Positions 8,983-16,653 of a stretch of DNA of 36,250 nucleotides are shown in pieces. The notes under the pieces were generated by a model that was not told the DNA's origin, searched no databases, and saw only the letters and a program-made list of their open reading frames with translations. Source of the DNA: JANPBY01 sp963805505 (lineage in GTDB: Bacteria; Actinomycetota; Actinomycetes; DATJPE01); assembly GCA_963805505.1 (NCBI GenBank), contig CAWDUP010000005.1:1-36250 (forward strand), given 5' to 3'. The position numbers and the translations under genes are program-made. Every line of letters begins with the position of its first letter. Position 1 is the stretch's first letter.

Positions 8983-11271
8983 GTGACCGACGGGGAAAAC
9001 TTGGCGCGAGAACGCGCCGTCGAACAAGCCCATCTGGACGACCTCTACCTCCGTCTCGACGACCTTCTCTCACTCACCGAGCAGCGGCGAGACGCCGTCC
9101 GACGGGGTCCCGTCGCTGGAACCCCCGGTAGCCGGGGCGAGCGCGATGCACTGCTCACGGCCTACGAGGGAAGGCTGGCCCAGCTGCGAGCTGTGGAAGA
9201 GCGGCTCTGCTTCGGGCGGCTGGATCTGCGCGAGAACGACCGCCGCTACGTCGGCCGGATGGGGCTGTCCGACGAGCAGCAGACGCCGGTGCTCATCGAC
9301 TGGCGAGCTCCGGCCGCCGAGCCGTTCTATCAGGCCACAGCCGCCAACCCCGGCAAGGTGGTCCGCCGCCGTCATCTGACCACCAAGGCCCGTCAGGTCA
9401 CAGCGATCGAGGACGAGCTGCTCGACCTTGATGGTCTTCCGCCTGCCGACTCGGCCACGCTGGCCGGTGAGGGCGCGCTGATGGCGGCCCTCGGCGAGCA
9501 TCGCACCGGGCGGATGCGCGACATCGTGTCGACCATCCAAGCCGAGCAGGACCGGGTGATCCGTGCCCCGCTCAAGGGGATCCTCGTTGTCCAGGGTGGA
9601 CCAGGGACGGGCAAGACCGCAGTCGCGCTGCATCGTGCGGCCTATCTGCTCTACACCCACCGAGACCGGATCGCCCGAAGCGGTGTCCTCCTGGTCGGGC
9701 CGAACCAGGCGTTCTTGCGTTACATCGAGCAGGTGCTGCCCTCACTCGGTGAGACCGGTGTCGTCACGGCGACCCAGAGCGAGCTCTTTCCGGGGCTGCT
9801 GGCTGATGGGAGTGAGGATCCGCGGGTTGCCGCGCTCAAGGGCGACCCACGGATGGCCCGGATCATCCGGGCAGCCGTTCGGGGGAGGCAGCGAGTCCCC
9901 GCTGAGCCGATCACGCTGCGAGTCGACAGCCAGCGCCTTCAGCTGAGACCCCGAGACGTCGAAGGTGCACGCTCACGCGCGCGCGCCGCCGGCCGCCCGC
10001 ACAACCAGGCGCGGGAGATCTTCGTCAAGGACCTGCTGACCCGGTTGGCGGCTCAGCTCGCCGCGGCGCTCGGTCGGGACCCTGCCGACGAGGATCGTGG
10101 AGATCTCATCGCGGACCTGCGCGACGCCCCAGACGTGCGGCGCGAGGTCAACCTCTGCTGGATGCCTCTCACGCCGCAGCGTCTCGTCGCGGCGCTCTGG
10201 GCCGACCCGGCGCGGCTCGCCCAAGCGGCGCCGTCCCTCTCCGCGGCAGAACGTGTCTTGCTGCACCGTCAGTTCGACGCACCGTGGACGCCTGCCGATG
10301 TGCCCTTGCTGGACGAAGCCGCCGAACTGCTCGGAGACGACGACACGGCACACCGGCTGGACGCCGCACGCGCCTCGGCCGAACGGGCTCACGAGCTTGA
10401 GTACGCCAAGGGAGTGCTGCAGATGTCGGGCGCCAGCGGCATGCTCACCGCCGATGCACTCATCGACCGCTATGCCGCTTCCGGCCCCGACCTCAGCGTC
10501 GCCGAACGGGCGGCTGAGGACCGCACCTGGACCTTCGGCCACGTCGTCGTCGACGAGGCCCAGGAGCTGTCTCCCATGGCCTGGCGGCTGCTCGCTCGAC
10601 GGTGCCCTTCCCTGTCGATGACGGTGGTCGGCGATCTCGCGCAGACCAGCGCGCTCGCCGGAGCCTCGTCCTGGGGGGCGGTTCTCGATCCGCTGGCCGC
10701 TGGGCGCTGGACACTGGCCGAGCTTACGGTCAACTACCGCACCCCGGGCCGGATCATGCAGGTGGCACAACAGGTTCTCGATACGGCCGGGATCTCGACC
10801 ACCCCGCCCACCTCGGCCCGGGAGGGCGAGTGGCCCCCATTCGTTGCGCCGGTGGCGACGTATGGCGGGGCAGAGCTAGCCGAGATCGTCGAGGGAGAGG
10901 TCAACCAGGTTCGGCCCGGGCGGGTCGCAGTGTTGACGCCAAGAGCCCTCCGCGACGCGGTCGTCGAGTCGCTGGACCGTCCCCTCTCGGGCATCGGCGT
11001 CGACGTCGGACACGGCGGGGATGATCTTGGGACGGTGACGGTCCTCGGTGTCGACGAGGCCAAGGGCCTGGAGTTCGATGCGGTCGTGCTGGTCGCGCCG
11101 GCAAGGATCCTTGCGGAGTCGCCTCGGGGGGCGAGCGACCTCTACGTCGCGATGACCCGACCGACGCAACGTTTGGTCGTCGTGCACGCCGAGCCACTCC
11201 CCCTGGAGCTAGCCGGTCTGACCCGGCTGAGTGGCCAAACCGCGGAACAAGTCAACTCCCAGAAGGGCTAG
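8983..11271 (+). CDS. helD: HelD-like RNA polymerase-associated ATPase (UvrD/Rep superfamily)
   Basis: A 762-aa superfamily 1 helicase-like ATPase of the actinobacterial HelD class, which binds RNA polymerase and releases it from stalled complexes; a related class (HelR) protects from rifampicin. The N-terminal arm, VEQAHLDDLYLRLDDLLSL, is the coiled coil expected to enter the secondary channel. YVGRMGLSDEQQTPVLIDWR and APAAEPFYQAT are class signatures. Walker A GGPGTGKT is at 205-212, Walker B VVDEAQELSP near 523, then VVGDLAQT and the C-terminal LYVAMTRPTQRLVVVH. I chose GTG 8983, preceded by GAGAGGA, because the upstream extension overlaps the AbgT gene and lacks homology. GATACT at 8951-8956 may be the -10. 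Convergent with the next gene, with only 2 bp between stops. Whether it is HelD or HelR cannot be settled; I see no perfect rifampicin-associated element. Confidence 0.9.
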   Translation: MTDGENLARERAVEQAHLDDLYLRLDDLLSLTEQRRDAVRRGPVAGTPGSRGERDALLTAYEGRLAQLRAVEERLCFGRLDLRENDRRYVGRMGLSDEQQTPVLIDWRAPAAEPFYQATAANPGKVVRRRHLTTKARQVTAIEDELLDLDGLPPADSATLAGEGALMAALGEHRTGRMRDIVSTIQAEQDRVIRAPLKGILVVQGGPGTGKTAVALHRAAYLLYTHRDRIARSGVLLVGPNQAFLRYIEQVLPSLGETGVVTATQSELFPGLLADGSEDPRVAALKGDPRMARIIRAAVRGRQRVPAEPITLRVDSQRLQLRPRDVEGARSRARAAGRPHNQAREIFVKDLLTRLAAQLAAALGRDPADEDRGDLIADLRDAPDVRREVNLCWMPLTPQRLVAALWADPARLAQAAPSLSAAERVLLHRQFDAPWTPADVPLLDEAAELLGDDDTAHRLDAARASAERAHELEYAKGVLQMSGASGMLTADALIDRYAASGPDLSVAERAAEDRTWTFGHVVVDEAQELSPMAWRLLARRCPSLSMTVVGDLAQTSALAGASSWGAVLDPLAAGRWTLAELTVNYRTPGRIMQVAQQVLDTAGISTTPPTSAREGEWPPFVAPVATYGGAELAEIVEGEVNQVRPGRVAVLTPRALRDAVVESLDRPLSGIGVDVGHGGDDLGTVTVLGVDEAKGLEFDAVVLVAPARILAESPRGASDLYVAMTRPTQRLVVVHAEPLPLELAGLTRLSGQTAEQVNSQKG

Positions 11272-11273
11272 CG

Positions 11274-13181
11274 CTACCCCACCGGCGGCAGCGGAAGCTC
11301 CCGCCCAAGAACCAGTGGGACCCGCAGACCCGTGATCGTCCGGGCGATCAGCAGCGATCCGCCTACTGGACCGCTGCGCTGCACCGCGGTGTAGACGACA
11401 TCCCGAGCATCGAAGGCGGGGGCACGACCGATCCGGCCCCGACCGATCGCCAGCACGACGCCACCGGCCGACGTCCACTCCGTCTGCTCAACCGCGCCGG
11501 GGGCCACCTGCACGCGATCCACGACGTGGCCGGTGCGCGCGTCGAGCGTTACCAGGGCGGGCGCATCGCTGCCCATGGCCACCGTAGAGACGAAGTCCGC
11601 GGCCGGTGAGATCCGCGTGCCCTGACCGATCACACATCGTCGCCAGAGCTTCCTGGGGGCGAAGGGATCGTGGACCTCGAGGCCGTGAAGGCAGCCACGC
11701 TCGTCGCGCACGACCATGAACTCGCCGTTGAGGTCCTGCGCCACCCACCCAGCACGGCCCGCCATACGGCGGACGGAGGAGTCCAGCCGATCCCAGACGA
11801 AGGGAAGGCCACGACCGGAACCGTCCGCCCGAAGGCGTTCGAACCACACGCGATCGGCGTCCAAACCGAGCGGCCGGACGGGGCCGCGCACAACCGTGCG
11901 GTTGCTGACTCCCGCGCCGAGATTCTGAACGACCAGCTCCGAATGCCCTTGAGCTACTTCGTTCTCGCTGTTCACCGGCCCTCGGATGACGTGGACCACC
12001 TCGCGTCCGTCCGCCGAGACCGAGAAGTCCGGCTCCCGAACCGATACCCGCCCCAAGTCGACAGCCGTGCCATGCCGATCGACGTAGCTGAGCCGGGGGT
12101 TGGCGACATCCGCCCCGTCGTCACGAAGAGCTCCGAGGCGGACGACGTAACCAGTGGCAGTTCGAGCGAGCGCTTCGACCCGCAGGCCGTGCAAGGCGCC
12201 ATTCGGCGGATCGGCATCGACGACGACGATGTCAGCCAAGCCGCCATCGACGACCGCGGGACCGAAGCCGAGCAATGCTTGGTCAGACCGGGCCAGGCCG
12301 AGCAGCGCGTCAGGGACCACCGGTGGTATCGACGAAGGCGCGGGGGTGGGGCTCGAGCTCGGATCTATGCCACCCGCAGCATCGCCGTGAAGGCCGGGCG
12401 TCCACGAGAGCACGGCGGTCAGGCCGACGACCAGCGCGACGCCGGCGGCAGCGATCAGGCTTCGCCGCCGCCGCCGAGCGCGCACCGAGGTTGCAAGGTG
12501 CTGGGCGCGGGCGGCGAGCTCGGCCTCCGGGCGCACATCGTCGGCGTGCTTGGCGATCTCCGCGCGCAGCTCGGCCACGCCCTCAGGGCGGACCTCGCCG
12601 GGGACAACCATCGCGTCTTCAGCCAGCCGGGGGGCCGGTAGGTCGCGTCGTTGCTGCATCGCCCTCGTCCACGCGGTCCACCCACGTTGCAGCTCGACCC
12701 GAACGACAGATGCTCTCGCACCCACAAGCCGACCGATGTCGTCGTCGGCCAAGCCCTCGTCAACGGCCAGCACGAGAAGGGCACGCTCTCGAGGCGGAAT
12801 CTCCGAGAAGGCGCGCCAGACGTCTCGCCGGTCCCTCCCTTCGGAGGGGTCGGGGGATTCGCCGGCACGGACGGCTAGCTGCTCACCCGCGTCACCCGTG
12901 TTCTCACGCGAGCCGTCGTCCAGGTACGACCCGGACTGAGGCTCGCGGCTGCGCGGACTCGCCGCCCGGTGCTCGGACAGCAGCCGCCGGCGGGCGTACT
13001 GCTCGGCCCGATCCCGCCCGCCTATCCGCGCCCAGTCGACCCACGTCCACGCCAGAGCAGTGTCGAGCAGCCGCCGGGCCGCCGCCTCATCGCCGGTGAC
13101 GAGGTAGGCGAGCCGAAGCAACGACCTGGACCGAGCAGCGACGAACGAGGTGTAAGCGACCTCGCGATCGTCGCGTTCCAC
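11274..13181 (-). CDS. Sigma-70-like (SigE-family) protein fused to a membrane segment and extracytoplasmic domain
   Basis: A 635-aa protein in three parts. Residues 10-60 (TSFVAARSRSLLRLAYLVTG, then AAARRLLDTALAWTWVDW) match the region-2 pattern of the actinobacterial SigE-like ECF group, although the -10-reading part is thin. Residues 120-172 (VWRAFSEIPPRERALLVLAV...GWTAW) look like region 4, the -35-binding HTH. A basic patch RARRRRR is followed by a single membrane helix, LIAAAGVALVVGLTAVLSW (about 242-260), then a Pro/Ser-rich linker and about 340 residues of repetitive beta-rich character that resemble a propeller but match no family I can name. The topology puts the sigma part in the cytoplasm and the tail outside. 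It may be a membrane-tethered regulator with its own sensor. Start GTG 13181 follows GGACGGAG. No separate anti-sigma gene is adjacent. Confidence 0.75.
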   Translation of the reverse strand: MERDDREVAYTSFVAARSRSLLRLAYLVTGDEAAARRLLDTALAWTWVDWARIGGRDRAEQYARRRLLSEHRAASPRSREPQSGSYLDDGSRENTGDAGEQLAVRAGESPDPSEGRDRRDVWRAFSEIPPRERALLVLAVDEGLADDDIGRLVGARASVVRVELQRGWTAWTRAMQQRRDLPAPRLAEDAMVVPGEVRPEGVAELRAEIAKHADDVRPEAELAARAQHLATSVRARRRRRSLIAAAGVALVVGLTAVLSWTPGLHGDAAGGIDPSSSPTPAPSSIPPVVPDALLGLARSDQALLGFGPAVVDGGLADIVVVDADPPNGALHGLRVEALARTATGYVVRLGALRDDGADVANPRLSYVDRHGTAVDLGRVSVREPDFSVSADGREVVHVIRGPVNSENEVAQGHSELVVQNLGAGVSNRTVVRGPVRPLGLDADRVWFERLRADGSGRGLPFVWDRLDSSVRRMAGRAGWVAQDLNGEFMVVRDERGCLHGLEVHDPFAPRKLWRRCVIGQGTRISPAADFVSTVAMGSDAPALVTLDARTGHVVDRVQVAPGAVEQTEWTSAGGVVLAIGRGRIGRAPAFDARDVVYTAVQRSGPVGGSLLIARTITGLRVPLVLGRELPLPPVG

Positions 13182-13210
13182 AGCGCTCCGTCCTGATCGA
13201 CCTCCGACGC

Positions 13211-13258
13211 GACGAGGCCCCCACCAGACCGGCGAACCGGTCTGAGGAGGGCCTCGTC
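13211..13258 (-). terminator. Strong hairpin terminator after cspA
   Basis: Two nested inverted repeats form one long stem: GACGAGGCCC (13211-13220) pairs with GGGCCTCGTC (13249-13258), and AGACCGG (13226-13232) pairs with CCGGTCT (13237-13243) around the loop CGAA. It sits between the cspA stop and the sigma-like gene, so it probably insulates the latter from cspA transcription. Confidence 0.8.
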
Positions 13259-13280
13259 AGAAGGAGCTGAGGTGCCTGCG

Positions 13281-13484
13281 TCAGATGCCGCGGACGTTCT
13301 CGGCCTGCGGGCCCTTCTGACCCTGCGTGATCTCGAACTCCACGCGCTGGTTCTCTTCGAGCGAGCGGTAGCCATCGGCGACGATCGCGGAGAAGTGAAC
13401 GAATACGTCCGCGCCTCCACCATCTTGTGCAATGAAGCCGAAGCCCTTCTCGGCGTTGAACCACTTGACGGTGCCCTGAGCCAT
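13281..13484 (-). CDS. cspA: Cold-shock protein, CspA family
   Basis: A 67-aa single cold-shock domain that binds single-stranded RNA and DNA and melts RNA secondary structure. RNP1 is KGFGFI and RNP2 is VFVHF; the N-terminus MAQGTVKWFNAEKGFGFI is the family consensus. Full length for the family. The start ATG at 13484 follows TAGGAGAAC. The mRNA is probably a single-gene unit with a structured leader (dyad at 13512-13537) and a strong terminator (13211-13258). Which paralogue it is, and whether it is cold-induced or constitutive, cannot be told. Confidence 0.96.
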   Translation of the reverse strand: MAQGTVKWFNAEKGFGFIAQDGGGADVFVHFSAIVADGYRSLEENQRVEFEITQGQKGPQAENVRGI

Positions 13485-13511
13485 GGTGCTGTTCTCCTAG
13501 AGAGACGAGAT

Positions 13512-13537
13512 CAGGACCCACAAGTTTGTGGGACCTG
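13512..13537 (-). promoter_or_regulatory. Dyad in the cspA leader
   Basis: CAGGACCCACAA and TTGTGGGACCTG are inverted repeats with a 2-nt centre and a single mismatch in 12 pairs. It lies 28 nt upstream of the cspA start. As RNA it would form a hairpin in the 5' untranslated region; as DNA it could be an operator. Cold-shock mRNAs often have structured leaders, so a leader role is the likelier reading. Confidence 0.5.
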
Positions 13538-13756
13538 GGCTGCCGTCTTCGTCACTCACGACCCAGGAGAGGTCCTGAATGGACAAAACGCCCACGGCAT
13601 GGTGTCCGCGGGCGTCCAAGAACGTGCGTGGAACGGTCAACTGCAACCGACGCCGAGGATACACGCATCCGACGCTCCTGGGGGCATCGCGCCCCGAAAG
13701 ATTCAAAACTCGGGGCAGCGCGGTCGGCCGCCGGGGAGGGGCGCGGGCGCCGCCTC

Positions 13757-13762
13757 TAGTGT
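13757..13762 (+). promoter_or_regulatory. -10 box for leaderless EamA mRNA
   Basis: TAGTGT is followed by 7 nt and the ATG at 13770. No Shine-Dalgarno sequence lies in that gap, which supports leaderless translation. Confidence 0.55.
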
Positions 13763-13769
13763 GCGACGC

Positions 13770-14726
13770 ATGGTGGAGGCGATCGTTCCGGGGCGTCAGC
13801 CGGTGGATGCGCGGCTGCGAATCGGGATCTTGATGACGGCCACCGCCGCTGTGCTGTTCGCCGTCAACGGGACCGTCAGCAAGATCATCCTGCTCTCGGG
13901 GATGAGTGCTACCCGGCTCACCGAGCTGCGATCCGCCGGGGCCTTCCTCGTGCTCGCCATCGCTCTGCTCGTCCTGCGCCCCGAGCGCATGCGGGTCAGT
14001 CGCCGAGAGCTTCCGGAGCTGGCGATGTACGGCATCGTCGGCTTCGCGTTCGTCCAGTGGTTCTACTTCATCGCCATCGAGCGGCTGCCGATCGGGATAG
14101 CGCTGCTCCTGGAGTTCACGGCACCGCTCCTCGTGGCGCTCTGGGCACGGTTCGGGGCGCATGAGCACGTACGCAGCCGCGTCTGGTGGGCGCTGGCGCT
14201 CAGCATGGTCGGGCTGTCGTTCGTGGCGCAGGTCTGGGGAGGAGGTGAAGGCGTCCCGCTCGACAAGATCGGGGTGATCGCCGGGCTGCTCGCCGCCGGG
14301 TCGCTGGCCTATTACTTCGTCTTGGGCGAGAAGAAGGTCCGCAGCGACCGCGATCCGATCTCGTTGGTGTGCTGGGCGTTGGGCTTCTCCGCCTTGTTCT
14401 GGACCCTGTTCTTGCCGTGGTGGTCATTCCCCTTTGAGCTGCTCGGGAAGGACGTTTCGTTGCTGGGGCGCTTCGCGTCGGTGGATCTCCCGTTGTGGAC
14501 GCTCGTCTGTTGGCTGGTCCTGCTGGGCACCATCGTCCCGTTCGTCCTCATCATCGGAGCCCTGCAGCACCTCCGGGCCACCCAGGCGGGCGTCGTGGGG
14601 ATGCTCGAGCCCGTGCTCGCCGCCGTGGTCGCCTGGTGGTGGCTGGGCGAAGCCCTCGGCCTCGGTCAGGTCGTCGGTGGGTTCATCGTCCTCGTTGGAA
14701 TCGTCTTGGCCCAGACCGCCCGTTGA
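13770..14726 (+). CDS. EamA/DMT family permease
   Basis: A 318-aa protein with about ten membrane helices arranged as two EamA repeats, the drug/metabolite transporter fold. The first repeat starts LRIGILMTATAAVLFAVNGTVSKIILLSG and the second around GVIAGLLAAGSLAYYFVLGEKK. The C-terminal repeat ends with LRATQAGVVGMLEPVLAAVVAWWWLGEALGLGQ (two adjacent motifs), the best family signature (xxLEPVxAxxxAWxxLGE). Members export amino acids, purines or other small metabolites; the substrate here is unknown. The start at 13770 is chosen because homology begins there and a -10 lies 7 nt upstream; the frame is open far upstream but that part runs antisense through cspA. Convergent with the DUF1684 gene. 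Confidence 0.9.
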   Translation: MVEAIVPGRQPVDARLRIGILMTATAAVLFAVNGTVSKIILLSGMSATRLTELRSAGAFLVLAIALLVLRPERMRVSRRELPELAMYGIVGFAFVQWFYFIAIERLPIGIALLLEFTAPLLVALWARFGAHEHVRSRVWWALALSMVGLSFVAQVWGGGEGVPLDKIGVIAGLLAAGSLAYYFVLGEKKVRSDRDPISLVCWALGFSALFWTLFLPWWSFPFELLGKDVSLLGRFASVDLPLWTLVCWLVLLGTIVPFVLIIGALQHLRATQAGVVGMLEPVLAAVVAWWWLGEALGLGQVVGGFIVLVGIVLAQTAR

Positions 14727-14728
14727 CA

Positions 14729-14743
14729 CCGCTCGCTCAGCGG
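14729..14743. terminator. Small hairpin between convergent EamA and DUF1684 genes
   Basis: CCGCT-CGCTC-AGCGG forms a 5-bp stem in the 10-bp gap between the two stops, running into the DUF1684 3' end. It is weak and lacks a U-run. I see no better terminator. Confidence 0.3.
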
Positions 14744-15330
14744 CCGTACGCCTCACCGACCGCAAGCTCCACCGCGAGGACATTGCCCTCGGGAGCAAGA
14801 GGACACTGCCATGCGGCGTCGTACGCGCAGGAGGGGTTGTAGGCGAAGTTGAGGTCGATGACCAGCTCCCCGTCGACCCCACCGAGATCGGCGCCCTTCA
14901 CCGTGTCAGTCAGGTATCGGCCGCCGCCGTACGTGCCCCGGCCGGCCAACGCGTCCTTCACCGGGACGAAGACGCCGCCACCGTAGGAGTCGAGCCACCA
15001 CACGTCGAGAGTGCCGAGCTCGGGCAGCTCGACGCGACCGAAGCGCTCGAAGGGAACGACTCCGTCCGTGGCGGTGGGGACCTCGAGCCGGCGAGGGTCG
15101 GCGGGGAGCACGCGGCACACGAAGCGAAACGCCGGGTCATAGGGATGCACGTCGGCACCGGGAAATCTCGCCCGACTCGCAGCCGGGATCGGGGACGCCG
15201 GGTGCTCGCGAAGAAGCACGTCGCGCTCGCGAACCCACAGCTCATGTCCCTCCGCGGGGGTCCTGGCGTGTCGTACGGCGCTGTACAGCGCGAGGGTCTC
15301 CCGGCGCCAGCTCAACAGCTCAAGGCTCAT
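14737..15330 (-). CDS. DUF1684 domain-containing protein
   Basis: A 197-aa soluble protein of the DUF1684 family, whose function is not known to me. Family marks are the N-terminal ALYSAVR...HELWVRERDVLLREHP, PYDPAFRF, the Gly/Tyr-rich GRGTYGGGRYLTDTVKGAD, and the C-terminal DLNFAYNPSCAYDAAWQCPLAPEGN, whose YNPSCAY...CPLAP cysteines are strongly conserved. Length is as expected. The start ATG 15330 is favoured over the in-frame GTG at 15339 because a -10-like TACGGT ends exactly 7 nt upstream, so the longer start would fall in the promoter. It stands alone between the convergent EamA gene and glgC, the latter on the same strand 80 bp upstream. Confidence 0.88.
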   Translation of the reverse strand: MSLELLSWRRETLALYSAVRHARTPAEGHELWVRERDVLLREHPASPIPAASRARFPGADVHPYDPAFRFVCRVLPADPRRLEVPTATDGVVPFERFGRVELPELGTLDVWWLDSYGGGVFVPVKDALAGRGTYGGGRYLTDTVKGADLGGVDGELVIDLNFAYNPSCAYDAAWQCPLAPEGNVLAVELAVGEAYGR

Positions 15331-15337
15331 GGCCGTC

Positions 15338-15343
15338 ACCGTA
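15338..15343 (-). promoter_or_regulatory. -10 box for leaderless DUF1684 mRNA
   Basis: On the minus strand TACGGT is followed by GACGGCC (7 nt) and ATG at 15330. No Shine-Dalgarno fits. Confidence 0.5.
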
Positions 15344-15410
15344 GACGCCCAGGGGAGCTCTACCGAGCCGGTGGGTCCGCCTGAACTGGGGGCAAGCTGT
15401 CTTGTGCCGG

Positions 15411-16631
15411 CTAGGCGGCGGCCGTGACGCCCTTGCCGAGGACCACCACTCCACCGGCGCTGACGGTGTAGAGCTCCCGGTCCCGGTCGAGGTCTACACC
15501 GATGCGAGCACCGGCCGGCACGTGGCAGCTCTTGTCGAGGATGGCGCGACGGATGACTGCGCCGGCGCCGATCTTGACGCCTGGCATCAGGACGGACCCC
15601 TCGACGTAGGCACCCGCAGACACCTCCACGTCATGAGAGATGACCGAGCCGACAACGTGGCCGCCGGAGATGATCGAACCCCCGCCGACGATCGACTCGT
15701 GCGCCATCCCGCCTTCGACGAACTTCGCCGGCGGCAGTGGGGGCTGGTTGGTGAGGATCGGCCATTGTCTGTTGTAAAGGTTGAAGATCGGGTGGATCGA
15801 CACCAGATCCATGTGCGCGTCGTGGTAGGAGTCGAGCGTCCCGACGTCACGCCAGTAGCCCCGGTCACGGTCGGTGGAGCCAGCCACGTCGTTGTCCGCG
15901 AAGTCGTAGACCCGCGCAGCCCCGGACTTGGTCAGCATCGGGATGATGTTGCCTCCCATGTCGTGCACCGACCCCTCGTCACCGGCATCGGCGCGCAACG
16001 CCTCGAGCAGGGTCTCGGTGGAGAAGACATAGTTCCCCATCGAGGCGAAGATGCTGTCCGGGTCGTCGGCCAGCCCCGGCGGATCCTTCGGCTTCTCGAG
16101 GAACTCCGAGATGGTCCGCCCGTCCGGCCCCGTCGAGATCACCCCGAACTGGTCGGACTGCTCACGCGGGACGCGGATCGCGGCCACCGTGACCCCGGCC
16201 CCAGACGCGACGTGCTCCTCCACCATCTGGGAGGCGTCCATCCGGTAGACGTGGTCGGCGCCGAACACGACGACGTACTCCGGCCGCTCGTCATAGACGA
16301 GGTTGAGGCTCTGGAAGATCGCATCTGCCGACCCCTGGTACCAACGCGGCCCGAGCCGCTGCTGGGCCGGCACAGGTGTCACGTAGTTGCCGAGCAGGTT
16401 GGACAATCGCCAGGTGGTCGTGATGTGCCGGTTGAGGGAATGCGACTTGTATTGCGTGAGCACGCACAACCGCCGTAGTCCGGCGTTCACCAGATTCGAC
16501 AGCACGAAGTCGACCAGACGGTACTGCCCCCCGAACGGCACCGCGGGTTTTGCCCGGTCAGCGGTCAGCGGCATCAGCCGTTTTCCCTCGCCACCAGCGA
16601 GGACGATTCCGAGAACGCCTCGACGTGCCAT
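15411..16631 (-). CDS. glgC: Glucose-1-phosphate adenylyltransferase (ADP-glucose pyrophosphorylase)
   Basis: A 406-aa enzyme that makes ADP-glucose from ATP and glucose-1-phosphate, the committed step of bacterial glycogen and related alpha-glucan synthesis. The N-terminus has the nucleotidyltransferase signature VLAGGEGKRLMPLTADRAKPAVPFGG; the substrate site follows with WYQGSADAIFQSL and VVVFGADHVYRMD; FLEKP is the glucose-1-phosphate-site lysine motif. The C-terminal third is a left-handed beta helix of hexapeptide repeats (ISGGHVVGSVISHDVEVSAGA). Length and ending are standard for GlgC. It starts 22 bp from divergent glgA; the shared gap has overlapping -10 boxes, so both are probably leaderless and co-regulated. 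Confidence 0.97.
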   Translation of the reverse strand: MARRGVLGIVLAGGEGKRLMPLTADRAKPAVPFGGQYRLVDFVLSNLVNAGLRRLCVLTQYKSHSLNRHITTTWRLSNLLGNYVTPVPAQQRLGPRWYQGSADAIFQSLNLVYDERPEYVVVFGADHVYRMDASQMVEEHVASGAGVTVAAIRVPREQSDQFGVISTGPDGRTISEFLEKPKDPPGLADDPDSIFASMGNYVFSTETLLEALRADAGDEGSVHDMGGNIIPMLTKSGAARVYDFADNDVAGSTDRDRGYWRDVGTLDSYHDAHMDLVSIHPIFNLYNRQWPILTNQPPLPPAKFVEGGMAHESIVGGGSIISGGHVVGSVISHDVEVSAGAYVEGSVLMPGVKIGAGAVIRRAILDKSCHVPAGARIGVDLDRDRELYTVSAGGVVVLGKGVTAAA

Positions 16632-16637
16632 GGACCG

Positions 16638-16647
16638 AGCCTAGGGT
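16638..16647. promoter_or_regulatory. Overlapping divergent -10 boxes of glgC and glgA
   Basis: The 22-bp gap contains AGCCTAGGGT. On the plus strand TAGGGT (16642-16647) precedes the glgA GTG by 6 nt. On the minus strand TAGGCT (16643-16638) precedes the glgC ATG by 6 nt. The two hexamers share the TA at 16642-16643, so polymerase cannot occupy both at once. Each -35 would lie inside the opposite gene's start region. Confidence 0.6.
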
Positions 16648-16653
16648 GTCCTG

